DNA of 64,000 nucleotides, taken from positions 124,001-188,000 of the forward strand of contig JAEUQK010000018.1 in the NCBI GenBank assembly GCA_016789265.1, written 5' to 3'. Positions 17,958-26,208 of this stretch are shown here, piece by piece. The stretch comes from Blastocatellia bacterium. Its GTDB lineage: Bacteria > Acidobacteriota > Blastocatellia > Pyrinomonadales > Pyrinomonadaceae. The notes beneath the pieces are model-generated. The model searched no databases, was not told the DNA's origin, and worked only from the letters and a program-made list of their open reading frames with translations. The position numbers were made by a program, and so were the translations under genes. Numbering within the stretch: position 1 is the stretch's first letter; every line of letters begins with the position of its first letter.

Positions 17958-19118
17958 ATGAGATCGATCGTTAAACCTTTTCTGTTTGTCACCATTTTTG
18001 CAGCGGCGGCCGCTGCCTCCGGGCAGCGTCCCGTCGCGGTCACCGGCACAAATGCCCTCAAGAAAGAGATACAGCTCAAACTCGATGAGTGGCACAAGGC
18101 CGGAAAATTTCCTGGTGCGACTTTTGGTGTCGTACTGGCGAACGGCGAATCGTTCGGCCTCGCCGTCGGCTATTCCGACCGCGTTGCGAAGACGCCGATG
18201 AAGCCGACAGATCGAATGCTCGCCGGCAGCACAGGCAAGACCTTTGCGGTCACGACCGCGCTTCAGCTTGTGAAGGAAGGTAAGATCGGGCTCGACGACA
18301 AGATCGAGAAATATCTCGGCACCGAAACTTGGTTCGCACGCCTTCCCAATGCAAACGACATCACCGTCCGCCAGTTAATGAACCACACGAGCGGCCTTGT
18401 GCGTTACGAATTCAAGGACACATTCACCAACGACCTCACCGCAAACCCCGAAAAAGTTTGGAAACCCGCGGAACTGCTCTCCTATCTTTTCGATACAAAG
18501 GCGGCTTTCGAAGCCGGCAAGGGGTGGGATTATTCGGACACCAACTACATCGTACTCGGGATGATCATCGAAAAGGTCACGGGCAAAAAGTTCTACGACG
18601 AAGCGAACAAACGCGTCGTCAAGAAACTAAAACTCACAAATACCATCCCTCAGGACGGACTCGCAATAAAGGGTGTAGTTCAGGGCTATGCCGGCGACAA
18701 AAATCCGTTTGGCGGGAAAGACGAGATGATCGCGAACGGAAAGTTCATCATTAACCCGCAGTTCGAATGGACCGGCGGCGGCTGGGCCTCGACCGGAGAG
18801 GATCTCGCCCGCTGGGCAAAGATGATGTACGAAGGAAAAGCATTTGACGATTCACTCTTACCGCAGATGCTGGACGGTGTTGCCGCACCTATGCTCGGCC
18901 GCGAGACAAAGTACGGTCTCGGCGTCATCATCCGAAAGACCTCCGCCGGAACCACTTACGGCCACAGCGGTTTCTTCCCGGGCTATATGACGGACATGAT
19001 GTATTTCCCTGACTCGAAGATCGCCGTCGCCGTTCAGGTCAACACAAGCGTTCCGCAAAACTTAGGCAAGCCGTTAGGACGTTTACTGGTCGAGATCGCC
19101 GAAGCGATGAAACAATAG
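17958..19118 (+). CDS. Exported serine beta-lactamase-family (class C-like) hydrolase
   Basis: A 386-residue protein with a signal peptide (about 1-22). The catalytic motif STGK (Ser91, Lys94) is present, YSDTNY stands at the YxN position with Asp replacing the usual Asn, and GHSG is at the KTG-equivalent position. Such proteins act as D-aminopeptidases, esterases or peptidoglycan carboxypeptidases as often as lactamases, so no resistance function should be assumed. The start codon directly follows the stop of the LolA-like gene. Confidence 0.9.
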   Translation: MRSIVKPFLFVTIFAAAAAASGQRPVAVTGTNALKKEIQLKLDEWHKAGKFPGATFGVVLANGESFGLAVGYSDRVAKTPMKPTDRMLAGSTGKTFAVTTALQLVKEGKIGLDDKIEKYLGTETWFARLPNANDITVRQLMNHTSGLVRYEFKDTFTNDLTANPEKVWKPAELLSYLFDTKAAFEAGKGWDYSDTNYIVLGMIIEKVTGKKFYDEANKRVVKKLKLTNTIPQDGLAIKGVVQGYAGDKNPFGGKDEMIANGKFIINPQFEWTGGGWASTGEDLARWAKMMYEGKAFDDSLLPQMLDGVAAPMLGRETKYGLGVIIRKTSAGTTYGHSGFFPGYMTDMMYFPDSKIAVAVQVNTSVPQNLGKPLGRLLVEIAEAMKQ

Positions 19119-19126
19119 GAGTTACC

Positions 19127-19154
19127 TTGCATTTACGTGTTCACCGGCTACAAT
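19127..19154 (+). promoter_or_regulatory. Putative promoter of the M20 amidohydrolase gene
   Basis: TTGCAT (19127-19132), a 16-bp spacer and TACAAT (19149-19154). The leader carries CCGGAGAA before the ATG at 19183. Consensus match only. Confidence 0.4.
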
Positions 19155-19182
19155 TGAGAAACCTCAAATTCCGGAGAACAAC

Positions 19183-20472
19183 ATGAAAAGAAGCCTTGGA
19201 GCGATCATGCTCCTACTCTCGTTTGCCGCAACGGCCTTTCCGATCGATATGAGCCGCGAGATCGACGCGGCCGCAGCGAAACTGCTGCCGAAGGTTATCG
19301 AATGGCGACGGCATCTGCACCAGTATCCCGAACTCGGGAATCACGAAGTAAAGACGGCGAAATTTGTCGAAGAACATCTTCGCCGTCTGGGCTTGGAAGT
19401 TCGTACGGGTATCGCAAAGACCGGTGTAGTAGCCATACTGAAAGGCGGCCAGCCGGGCCCTGTCATCGGCCTTCGAGCTGATATGGACGGCTTGCCGGTT
19501 ACCGAACGCAATTCGCTTGCTTTCCGGTCAAATGAGACGGCCGACTATAACGGCCAAAAGGTCGGCGTAATGCATGCCTGCGGCCACGATACCCACGTCG
19601 CGATGCTTCTCGGAGCCGCGGAACTTCTTGCCGGAATGAAGGACAAGATCAAGGGTACCGTCATATTCATCTTCCAACCTGCCGAAGAGGGCCCGCCCGC
19701 CGGCGAGGAAGGCGGTGCGCCGCTGATGGTCAAGGAAGGCGTTATGGACAACCCGAAGATCGATGCCATCTTCGGTATTCACATCAACGCACAGACCGAG
19801 ATCGGCAAGATCCGATACAGATCGGGTGCGACGATGGCTGCAAGCGACTGGTTCCAGATCAAGATAAAGGGCCGCCAAACCCACGGTGCGTACCCCTGGC
19901 TCGGCGTCGATCCGATCGCCGTCGCGACGCAGGTTTATACGGGATTGCAGATGATCGTCGCCCGACAGAGCGAATTACCGAAAGCTCCCGTCATCATCAC
20001 CGTCGGCAAGATCAACGGCGGCGTTCGTGAGAACATCATCCCGGAAGAACTGACCATGGCCGGTACGATCCGCACTCTCGACGCACAAATGCAGAAAGAA
20101 ACGCACGAAAAGATCCGCCTGACCGTGACCAAGATCGCCGAAAGTATGGGCGCGACCGCAGAAGTGACGATCGAGAACAAGGCTCTGCTTACATACAATA
20201 CGCCCGAGCTTGTGAAGAAGATGATCCCCTCGCTTGAAAAAGCCGCGGGTAAGGAAAACGTCCTCGATTCGGAATGGGTTACCGGGGCCGAAGATTTTTC
20301 GTCGTTTGGGACCAAAGCTCCGTCGTTCTATTTCATGGTCGGCGGAATGCCCAAAGGCGTCGATCCGAAAAAGACCGCCGGCCACCACACGCCCGATTTC
20401 TTTATCGACGACAGCCGTCTCGATGTCGGCGTTAAAGCCTTTGCGAACATCATTTTCGATTACACAAAATGA
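19183..20472 (+). CDS. Exported M20-family amidohydrolase (hippurate/IAA-amino-acid hydrolase type)
   Basis: A 429-residue protein with a signal peptide (about 1-20). Metal-site motifs are RADMDGLPV, HACGHDTHVAMLLG (Cys-His pair) and QPAEEGPPAGEEGG (catalytic Glu). The dimerisation domain lies at about 210-320, with the late metal-site GAEDFSSFG. It hydrolyses N-acyl amino acids or small amides. The export signal is unusual for this otherwise cytoplasmic family but fits the local run of exported hydrolases. The RBS GGAGAA precedes the ATG. Confidence 0.92.
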   Translation: MKRSLGAIMLLLSFAATAFPIDMSREIDAAAAKLLPKVIEWRRHLHQYPELGNHEVKTAKFVEEHLRRLGLEVRTGIAKTGVVAILKGGQPGPVIGLRADMDGLPVTERNSLAFRSNETADYNGQKVGVMHACGHDTHVAMLLGAAELLAGMKDKIKGTVIFIFQPAEEGPPAGEEGGAPLMVKEGVMDNPKIDAIFGIHINAQTEIGKIRYRSGATMAASDWFQIKIKGRQTHGAYPWLGVDPIAVATQVYTGLQMIVARQSELPKAPVIITVGKINGGVRENIIPEELTMAGTIRTLDAQMQKETHEKIRLTVTKIAESMGATAEVTIENKALLTYNTPELVKKMIPSLEKAAGKENVLDSEWVTGAEDFSSFGTKAPSFYFMVGGMPKGVDPKKTAGHHTPDFFIDDSRLDVGVKAFANIIFDYTK

Positions 20473-20496
20473 TCCTCTCGAAAACTTAGGCGAATG

Positions 20497-20524
20497 GGCG
20501 GGTGATACATCCGCCTTTTCTTTT
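20497..20524 (+). terminator. Rho-independent terminator after the M20 gene
   Basis: GGCGG and CCGCC (20497-20515) form a stem around a 9-nt loop, followed by TTTTCTTTT. It lies 15 bp before the GTG start of the next gene. Confidence 0.65.
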
Positions 20525-20538
20525 GCGCGTTTACAGGT

Positions 20539-21234
20539 GTGAGATTCGAAGTTCCAAATCCTCTTCCGATCGAATGGGTGAAAAAAACCGTCCGCAGCGC
20601 CTTGTCCGGCGTAGAGGTCTTGAATGATGGCCGCGTTTATTGCTGGATCAGGCATGAGGTCGTTCGCGGCGTTACACCGGAGATGCTGGTCTGGTGGTTC
20701 AAGAACCTAGAGGGAACTGTGATGATCGACGGGATCGCATATGATCGCTACCGTGTCTGGCATCCTCGCGACCACTTGTTCGCAAAGTACGCACGAAAGA
20801 GCGCTGACGGGACAGTCGGCGTCGGTTCGGTGATACATCTTGCGGAGATGCTCAATGCCAGGCCCGACTATCTCGTTCACATTTATACCGAGATAACCAA
20901 ACTCGATGAATCCGGCTATATCCATCAGCCTCGAATGCATGGCTTGAAATTCGCTGAGATGAAGTATGAATTCAAGGCCGTACGACACGGCACGCGTTAT
21001 ACAAACAGCCTCACCGTCGGGTTTCGCGGTATTCTCGGAAGACTCGTCAATCCACTTATCCGCCGGTTCGTTTTTGACGAAGCACGAGGAAAGGCTTGGA
21101 TCAAACACAACGTCGAAGAGGTAGGGAATTTTGAACTCTTCCTGCCAAAGCTCTTCAAACTCGAGAACTTCAAGCGAGTAAAAGGGACGAACGCCGTCCG
21201 GCGAACGCCCCTAAAACTTGCCCCTGCGATATGA
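20539..21234 (+). CDS. DAPG hydrolase (PhlG)-like protein
   Basis: A 231-residue protein beginning with GTG. IRHEVVRGVTPEMLVWWF and YRVWHPRDH match the START-like fold of phloroglucinol (DAPG) hydrolase-family proteins, which cleave C-C bonds of acyl-phloroglucinols using zinc. His, Glu and Arg residues of the presumed metal site are present. The real substrate is unknown. There is no signal peptide. The stop is 1 bp from the convergent Dps gene. Confidence 0.7.
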   Translation: MRFEVPNPLPIEWVKKTVRSALSGVEVLNDGRVYCWIRHEVVRGVTPEMLVWWFKNLEGTVMIDGIAYDRYRVWHPRDHLFAKYARKSADGTVGVGSVIHLAEMLNARPDYLVHIYTEITKLDESGYIHQPRMHGLKFAEMKYEFKAVRHGTRYTNSLTVGFRGILGRLVNPLIRRFVFDEARGKAWIKHNVEEVGNFELFLPKLFKLENFKRVKGTNAVRRTPLKLAPAI

Positions 21235-21235
21235 A

Positions 21236-21718
21236 TCAAGCCTGATGGTGGGCTTCGACGAACCACAACAGTTTATCGATGCCGCGCGACACTCCGGTAA
21301 AAAGATCGGAAGTATCCTTGTCTCCCAGTTCGTCAGTGACGTCGATGTTCTTGCGGACCTTTTTTCCGAAATCCGCCAAAGCTGACGAAAGAGCATCAAC
21401 GTGCGCCGTGCCGTCAGTTATCTCGTGAGGATATTCTGAAAGCGATGAATTTGCTGCAGCCAAACGCACGGTCCCCATTGCAACGCCGCCAAGGGTTGTG
21501 ATGCGTTCGGCGAGGTCGTCCACATGAACGTCAACTTCCGTGGCGACGCGGTCAAAAAGCTCGTGCAGTGCGATAAAATTCGGCCCCTTTACGTTCCAAT
21601 GAGCCTGTTTCGCCTGTGATCTAAGGTCTGCGGCATCCGCAAGGCTTTGATTCAGGATCGCGACAAGTTTCTCGCGTTTTCCTTTTGCAAGATCTATCTT
21701 TGTATTGTGAAGTTCCAT
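21236..21718 (-). CDS. dps: Dps-family ferritin-like protein
   Basis: A 160-residue protein. It has a Dps four-helix bundle with the inter-subunit ferroxidase residues in QAKQAHWNVKGPNFIALHELFD, VDVHVDDLAERI and the matching partner helix. Dps cages bind DNA and oxidise Fe(II) with H2O2, protecting against peroxide. The RBS AGGAG sits 5 nt before the ATG. The promoter overlaps a Fur/PerR-type palindrome, so derepression by peroxide or low iron is likely (inference). Confidence 0.95.
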   Translation of the reverse strand: MELHNTKIDLAKGKREKLVAILNQSLADAADLRSQAKQAHWNVKGPNFIALHELFDRVATEVDVHVDDLAERITTLGGVAMGTVRLAAANSSLSEYPHEITDGTAHVDALSSALADFGKKVRKNIDVTDELGDKDTSDLFTGVSRGIDKLLWFVEAHHQA

Positions 21719-21730
21719 AGCGTCTCCTAT

Positions 21731-21745
21731 TTAGAATTATTCTAA
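21731..21745. promoter_or_regulatory. Fur/PerR-type operator
   Basis: TTAGAATTATTCTAA is a perfect 7-1-7 inverted repeat of the form TTAGAAT-N-ATTCTAA. It is close to the Per-box consensus and covers the -10 of the dps promoter, so a bound repressor would block RNA polymerase. Confidence 0.7.
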
Positions 21746-21767
21746 CTATAATAAAGCATACTGTCAA
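21739..21767 (-). promoter_or_regulatory. Promoter of dps
   Basis: On the minus strand TTGACA (21762-21767), a 17-bp spacer and TAGAAT (21739-21744). This is the best sigma70-type match I found in the window. The leader would be about 14 nt, including the AGGAG RBS. Confidence 0.7.
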
Positions 21768-21818
21768 GCTCGTATCGATCAAAGAGCGGTTCTGATATTC
21801 TATACTCACGATCTATAA

Positions 21819-22766
21819 ATGGTTGATCAAATTATGATGTTTCTGCAGGGCGAGACATGGACTGAATGGTTCCATTGGCAATACGAGCTTGTATTTAACG
21901 CTATCCACACTTCGCTGAGGTCACTGGCGGTGGGTTTCGCCGCTCGTTTGCCTTACATCGTCGCGGGACTGATCGTATTCTTCGTCTTCTGGCTTCTCGC
22001 CAGGATCTTCAGATGGCTGTTCCTCAAGGGTACAGGCGAAACCAAGATCAATTCCCAGCTTCGAACTCTAATTAGCCGACTGATCGTCGTGATAATGATC
22101 GTTGTCGGCACGTTCACGTCCCTTTCCGTGATGATCGAATCGTTCGATTTCGGGCAGGTGGTTGCGGGACTCGGATTCACTTCATTCGTCGTCGGTTTTG
22201 CGACGAAGGACATTCTCAACAATTTCCTCTCCGGGATCTTGATCCTTTGGCAGCGCCCCTTCGATCTGGGAGACTATTTGTTCGTCGGGGCAAATCAGGG
22301 CCGCGTCGAGCATATCGGAGTTCGTGCGACGATGCTTCGCAAGGACGACGGAGAGAACGTTTTGATCCCAAATGGAGAAATGTACTCCTCGGCGCTGACT
22401 ATCAGAGGAGCCGGAAAGAAACGGAGGATGAATCTTAAGTTCAACTTGCCTTTCGAAACAAGTTTTGATTCGGCAAAGGAACTGATCCTTAAGACGGTCG
22501 TGGAAACTGATGGAGTCGTCCGTGACCCTAGGCCTACGGTATATATTACCGACTATGAAAGCAGCGGAGCCGTGATCACCATACAATTTTGGATCGATAC
22601 TAACGAAGAAAAACCGCTTCGCGTTTTCGATCGAGTCGCGATAGCGATAATAGGTGCGCTAAAGACCGCGGGATTTAGGATAAACGGAAATGCCGTAAGC
22701 GATCCGCAGATCGAAGAGACCAAGGCTGCGTCTCAAACCAATAAGAAAGTCGATCCTATTGAATGA
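21819..22766 (+). CDS. Small-conductance mechanosensitive channel (MscS family)
   Basis: A 315-residue protein. Predicted membrane helices lie at about 25-55, 85-105 and the pore helix near 115-135 (VVAGLGFTSFVVGFATKDIL). The MscS beta domain follows (PFDLGDYLFVGANQGRVEHIGVRATMLR) and then the C-terminal alpha/beta vestibule. It releases solutes on hypo-osmotic shock. It is close to the minimal MscS length. The 3' end overlaps the convergent pseudopilin gene by 11 bp. Confidence 0.95.
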   Translation: MVDQIMMFLQGETWTEWFHWQYELVFNAIHTSLRSLAVGFAARLPYIVAGLIVFFVFWLLARIFRWLFLKGTGETKINSQLRTLISRLIVVIMIVVGTFTSLSVMIESFDFGQVVAGLGFTSFVVGFATKDILNNFLSGILILWQRPFDLGDYLFVGANQGRVEHIGVRATMLRKDDGENVLIPNGEMYSSALTIRGAGKKRRMNLKFNLPFETSFDSAKELILKTVVETDGVVRDPRPTVYITDYESSGAVITIQFWIDTNEEKPLRVFDRVAIAIIGALKTAGFRINGNAVSDPQIEETKAASQTNKKVDPIE

Positions 22767-23463
22767 TACGCGGCGGCCTGCGATTGAAATTGGCACCGCT
22801 GCCGGGCCCCGTTCCGCTTCCGCCCGCTCCAAAAGATGAGTTTCCTCTGAACAATGGCGTAAAGATCCAGTTGGAGTGGCGGTCGATGCCGTAATAGGAA
22901 ATTATCGAATTGCTTCGACTCTGACTTGCAACACCTATGAACGGCTGGTTATCCGTGACCACTTCAAAACTGTCGTCGTCTTCGCCGAGCGCTGATTCTG
23001 TATCGATCGAATTAACGATGATAACCGTGTAGCGGTCGAGCAGCCGCGTGGGATTTGCTGGAAGGACTCCGTTATTGTAATCCTGTACCCGTTTTGCAAA
23101 CTTTGCGACTGTCTGTGGATCAGGTTTGACCAATCGCCATTTGCCGTCCGCACTGAGCGGATCGACCGCGGCCGAAGCCCGCAGGATCTGGCGTTTCTTG
23201 GTTCCTTGCGGCAGGCCTTCTAACAGGTCGTCCATTGACTCAGGCAGTTTTTGGCCGTTATAGAAAGTGACATATTGACGGATCGCGTTCGCAACTTCTT
23301 CTCCACGGCGGATCGCCTCGAGTTCCTTTTCTCGCTGGACCTCGTATTGGATGGACGGTGCAACCGCCAAGAGGGCGATGGCAAAAATGACCATAACGCC
23401 CATGACGGCGATCAGCGTCGCCCCTCGATCAGTGCCGCCTGTTGTCGTTGTCATCATCTTCAT
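22756..23463 (-). CDS. Pseudopilin-like type II secretion / type IV pilus protein
   Basis: About 235 residues. A short basic leader precedes GATLIAVMGVMVIFAIAL, a prepilin-type helix with the Gly cleavage site but Ala instead of Glu at mature position 5. The coiled region QREKELEAIRRGEEVANAIR and a GspG-like globular part follow. The C-terminus is Gly/Ser-rich. The start is uncertain (23463, 23457 or 23454). All overlap the upstream PilP-like gene by about 25-35 bp, indicating coupling. Loss of Glu5 is typical of minor pseudopilins such as GspK. Confidence 0.7.
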   Translation of the reverse strand: MKMMTTTTGGTDRGATLIAVMGVMVIFAIALLAVAPSIQYEVQREKELEAIRRGEEVANAIRQYVTFYNGQKLPESMDDLLEGLPQGTKKRQILRASAAVDPLSADGKWRLVKPDPQTVAKFAKRVQDYNNGVLPANPTRLLDRYTVIIVNSIDTESALGEDDDSFEVVTDNQPFIGVASQSRSNSIISYYGIDRHSNWIFTPLFRGNSSFGAGGSGTGPGSGANFNRRPPRIIQ

Positions 23464-24526
23464 CGTCAACGGGTCGTTTGACGTTGGCGTTTGCGTTTCG
23501 GTTTGGGGGCACGTAACGGGGAATACCGTCGGGAATGCCGGGGATGCCCTGTGAAACACCCGGGGCACTTGGATTATAGGGCTGAAACCCGCCCGGCTGT
23601 GGAAGCGGCCTTCCGCCCGGGCCGGTCGGAACTGTCGAACCGGCGGTCCCGGGAGCGGGCCTGTAAAGTTCGACCGAATGCTTAAAGCCGAGCGTCGTGT
23701 CTTCGAAAATGACTTTCTCAGCATCAATACTGATCAGTCGAAAACGGCCGCCCACAACGTCGTTAAGCCGTGCGCCGGTCGGCGTCGGCTTGCCCTGTTC
23801 AATGAAATAGGCCGTATCGTTGTTATACCGTGCCCGGGCGATCATACCGACATACTGAAAGTTTGGCGTCGGCGGCGCCTGGATCGCGATAATTACAGGC
23901 AGCGAATATTTACTTCCATCCGCTGATCGTGCGATCACCTGGGCCGAACCCGCGCCTGAGATCATATTTGCCGGCACATTAGCTGAAAGCCGCTGGGCGC
24001 TCACGAACGAAGTTGGCAATTCGTTTCCGTTAAAAAACAACTTGGCATCGGGCGTGAACTTGTCGCCGTTCATCTCTAAACGAAAGCTCTTGGACCCGGC
24101 ATAGACATTCTGCGGCGATACAAATGCAACCAAATACGGTGGCGTCGGCGTCGGGGTTGGCGTCGGCGGCGTCACAAACGGGGTCGGCGGCGGCGGGCAG
24201 TCGAGACACGGCGGCGGCGGTTCGTAAAAGGCGAAGATGTTCCGGCCCGGGTCGGGCGCGCCGAACGCGTTGGGAGAATAGGATACCGGGATCATGTACG
24301 CGAGATCCTGTTCGGCCTTAGAAGGCATCTTCACCTCTTCGACATCTCGACGCGGAGACGAGCCGGAGCGCGGCGTCGGCGAAGTGCTTACGGTGGTCTT
24401 TGTCGAACTGCCGGTCAGGTTTGGGCCGAACGCGAACCACAGCGAAGCGAGCGCGAGCACACCCAACAGGGCTGCGGCGATGATCTTGTTCCTCTCGGAT
24501 CGACTATTTACTTGCTGAACTGCCAT
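23429..24526 (-). CDS. PilP/GspC-like inner-membrane protein with Pro-Thr linker and TIG-like domain
   Basis: A 365-residue protein. A single membrane helix lies at about 17-35, then a charged segment, a Pro-rich linker with repeated PT pairs (about 100-130), and an IPT/TIG-like beta domain (about 135-215). A small beta domain follows (about 220-295: NDVVGGRFRLISIDAEKVIFED), similar to PilP/GspC homology regions that contact the secretin. The C-terminus is low-complexity. The position after PilN and PilO supports the PilP-like role. The start is 3 bp after the pilO stop. Confidence 0.65.
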   Translation of the reverse strand: MAVQQVNSRSERNKIIAAALLGVLALASLWFAFGPNLTGSSTKTTVSTSPTPRSGSSPRRDVEEVKMPSKAEQDLAYMIPVSYSPNAFGAPDPGRNIFAFYEPPPPCLDCPPPPTPFVTPPTPTPTPTPPYLVAFVSPQNVYAGSKSFRLEMNGDKFTPDAKLFFNGNELPTSFVSAQRLSANVPANMISGAGSAQVIARSADGSKYSLPVIIAIQAPPTPNFQYVGMIARARYNNDTAYFIEQGKPTPTGARLNDVVGGRFRLISIDAEKVIFEDTTLGFKHSVELYRPAPGTAGSTVPTGPGGRPLPQPGGFQPYNPSAPGVSQGIPGIPDGIPRYVPPNRNANANVKRPVDDEDDDNDNRRH

Positions 24527-24529
24527 GGC

Positions 24530-25489
24530 CTACTGTTGTTGTCCCTCCGCGACGGGCATCGCCGCGTTCGACCGACGGAAATACGCCGCCATTTCCAATC
24601 TAAGGCTAACGACCTCGCCCAGCGTTCTGCCTTTTGGTGCGGCCGGCTGCTGTACGGTTGGACGCTGACCCGGAAAACCGCGAAAACCGCTTTCGTCTGC
24701 CGCAGCACCTGCCTGTTCGTCCGGACCTTTCTTTTGTTTTTGCTGAGAATCGGATGGCTCGAGCTCGACCGCGCTGATGATCACAAATTCCCGGCCGGTC
24801 TCTATCTCGCGAATGAACTTTCTAAGGTTCGGATAAGATCCCTCAAGCGTCATCGTGACGTATGCCCCAGGGAAAAGGCTTCGGAATCTTGCACGGCCGC
24901 GTTCTTCATCAGACTGGTTTCCGCTCGCCTGGTCCGCGATCTCAAGCGGCGCATAATCTGGGCCGCTAGTATTGAGCAGTCCGTATGCCGCGATCAGTCC
25001 GTTTATCCGTTGATAAAGCGCCGTTCTGCCAACTGAAGCGACCGGAAGGTACTGGATCTCGAAATCGTTCGCGCTTTGAACAAGCAATGCCGCCTGAGAA
25101 CCGGTATCCTTGATGCTGCCGTATTTCTCCCTGGCCGATGCCAACTCGCGTTCGAGATTGTCCCGGGCAGCCTTGTTTCGTTCCAGTTCACGCTGCTGTG
25201 GTACCGTGCCGAAGAAAAACAGGGCAAGTGCGGCAATGATGACCAGCGAGGCGGCGGCAAGTGCGCCTAATTCGAGCGGGCCCCACATTCCCTTGTAAAC
25301 CTTGCGCGGCCTGTTCGAGGGGACGATGCTGATCTGCATCGGCTTTTCGACGACGATCGTCTCTTTGTCTGTCAGCAGAACGGTCCTGTCCTTTTCCTCA
25401 ACCGCAACTGCGCCGTCGTGAACGTTTACGACCATCTCAGGTTCGGCATCTTCCGACCGCATCGTCTTGTCCAGGTCGATATCGCTCAT
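24530..25489 (-). CDS. pilO: Type IV pilus inner-membrane protein PilO-like
   Basis: A 319-residue protein. A long acidic cytoplasmic N-terminus (about 90 residues, longer than usual) precedes one membrane helix at about 92-112. A coiled coil (QQRELERNKAARDNLERELA) and the PilO ferredoxin-like domain (VTMTLEGSYPNLRKFIREIE) follow. PilO and PilN form the alignment complex linking the ATPase platform to the secretin. It overlaps pilN by 4 bp. The C-terminus is Gln/Pro-rich. Confidence 0.8.
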   Translation of the reverse strand: MSDIDLDKTMRSEDAEPEMVVNVHDGAVAVEEKDRTVLLTDKETIVVEKPMQISIVPSNRPRKVYKGMWGPLELGALAAASLVIIAALALFFFGTVPQQRELERNKAARDNLERELASAREKYGSIKDTGSQAALLVQSANDFEIQYLPVASVGRTALYQRINGLIAAYGLLNTSGPDYAPLEIADQASGNQSDEERGRARFRSLFPGAYVTMTLEGSYPNLRKFIREIETGREFVIISAVELEPSDSQQKQKKGPDEQAGAAADESGFRGFPGQRPTVQQPAAPKGRTLGEVVSLRLEMAAYFRRSNAAMPVAEGQQQ

Positions 25490-26103
25490 TGCGCTTCACC
25501 TCCCTGGGCAACTTCATTGCGTGCGGTTGTCGAGTAACCGTAAGCCGGGGTGTAGATAAGCCGAAGTGTGTATTCCGTGTATGTCACCCGATCGTTCTTC
25601 TGAAGGTCCTGGCCGCGCAGCTCCGCCTGAAACAACCCGGAATTATTCATCGTCCCGATCATTCCCATCACAGACTGATAGTCGCGGCTGACCACGCCGA
25701 GTTCGATCTCTGCTTTTACACGGTCGCCGTCACGATATACGTTTTCGACATTTATTCTCGAAGCGCTTACACCTCCGGGCAGAACCGATTCAAGATCGGC
25801 AAAAAGCCTCGACCAGCCAAAGGTCTTGTTCGCGACCAGTTTGTGTGAGGCGACCAGCAATTCGCGTTCGTCCGGCGACAACTGCTGCTGGACCTTTTCG
25901 CCTTCACCTTTCAGGCGTTTGACCTCGGCTTCCATTTCGCCGACGTTCTTGCGAGCGATCTCGTTTTCCTTGCTAAGCGTGTACCACTGTGAAAGCGCCA
26001 GCAGAGCGCCAATGGCGCCAAAGACGATCAATACGAGCGACAATAGATACGGTGTGGTCCGGTTGCGAAACGGATTGGTAGCTAAATTTAATTTTGTGAT
26101 CAC
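25486..26103 (-). CDS. pilN: Type IV pilus assembly protein PilN-like
   Basis: A 205-residue protein starting with GTG. The short N-terminus ITKLNLATNPFRNR carries the INLL-type motif that binds PilM. One membrane helix follows at about 20-40, then a coiled coil and a periplasmic ferredoxin-like domain. It heads the cluster pilN-pilO-pilP-like-pseudopilin. No PilM gene precedes it, which is odd because the PilM-binding motif is kept; PilM is probably encoded elsewhere. Confidence 0.8.
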   Translation of the reverse strand: MITKLNLATNPFRNRTTPYLLSLVLIVFGAIGALLALSQWYTLSKENEIARKNVGEMEAEVKRLKGEGEKVQQQLSPDERELLVASHKLVANKTFGWSRLFADLESVLPGGVSASRINVENVYRDGDRVKAEIELGVVSRDYQSVMGMIGTMNNSGLFQAELRGQDLQKNDRVTYTEYTLRLIYTPAYGYSTTARNEVAQGGEAQ

Positions 26104-26208
26104 GGTAAAACGGCTTGTCAGACCTGTCGGTTAGATGCGCAACAGACGAAGTTTAACACGAAAAAAGTGCCGTGTCTTTCACGAAATCAAGGCAAAAAGG
26201 TTGCAATT

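Noticed and set aside
17958..19118. Antibiotic-resistance beta-lactamase
   Set aside because: The fold is shared by many peptidases and esterases; nothing here points to resistance.
24100..24240. Repeated GGCGTC-type units resembling a DNA tandem repeat
   Set aside because: They simply encode the Pro-Thr-rich linker of the PilP-like protein; not a separate repeat element.
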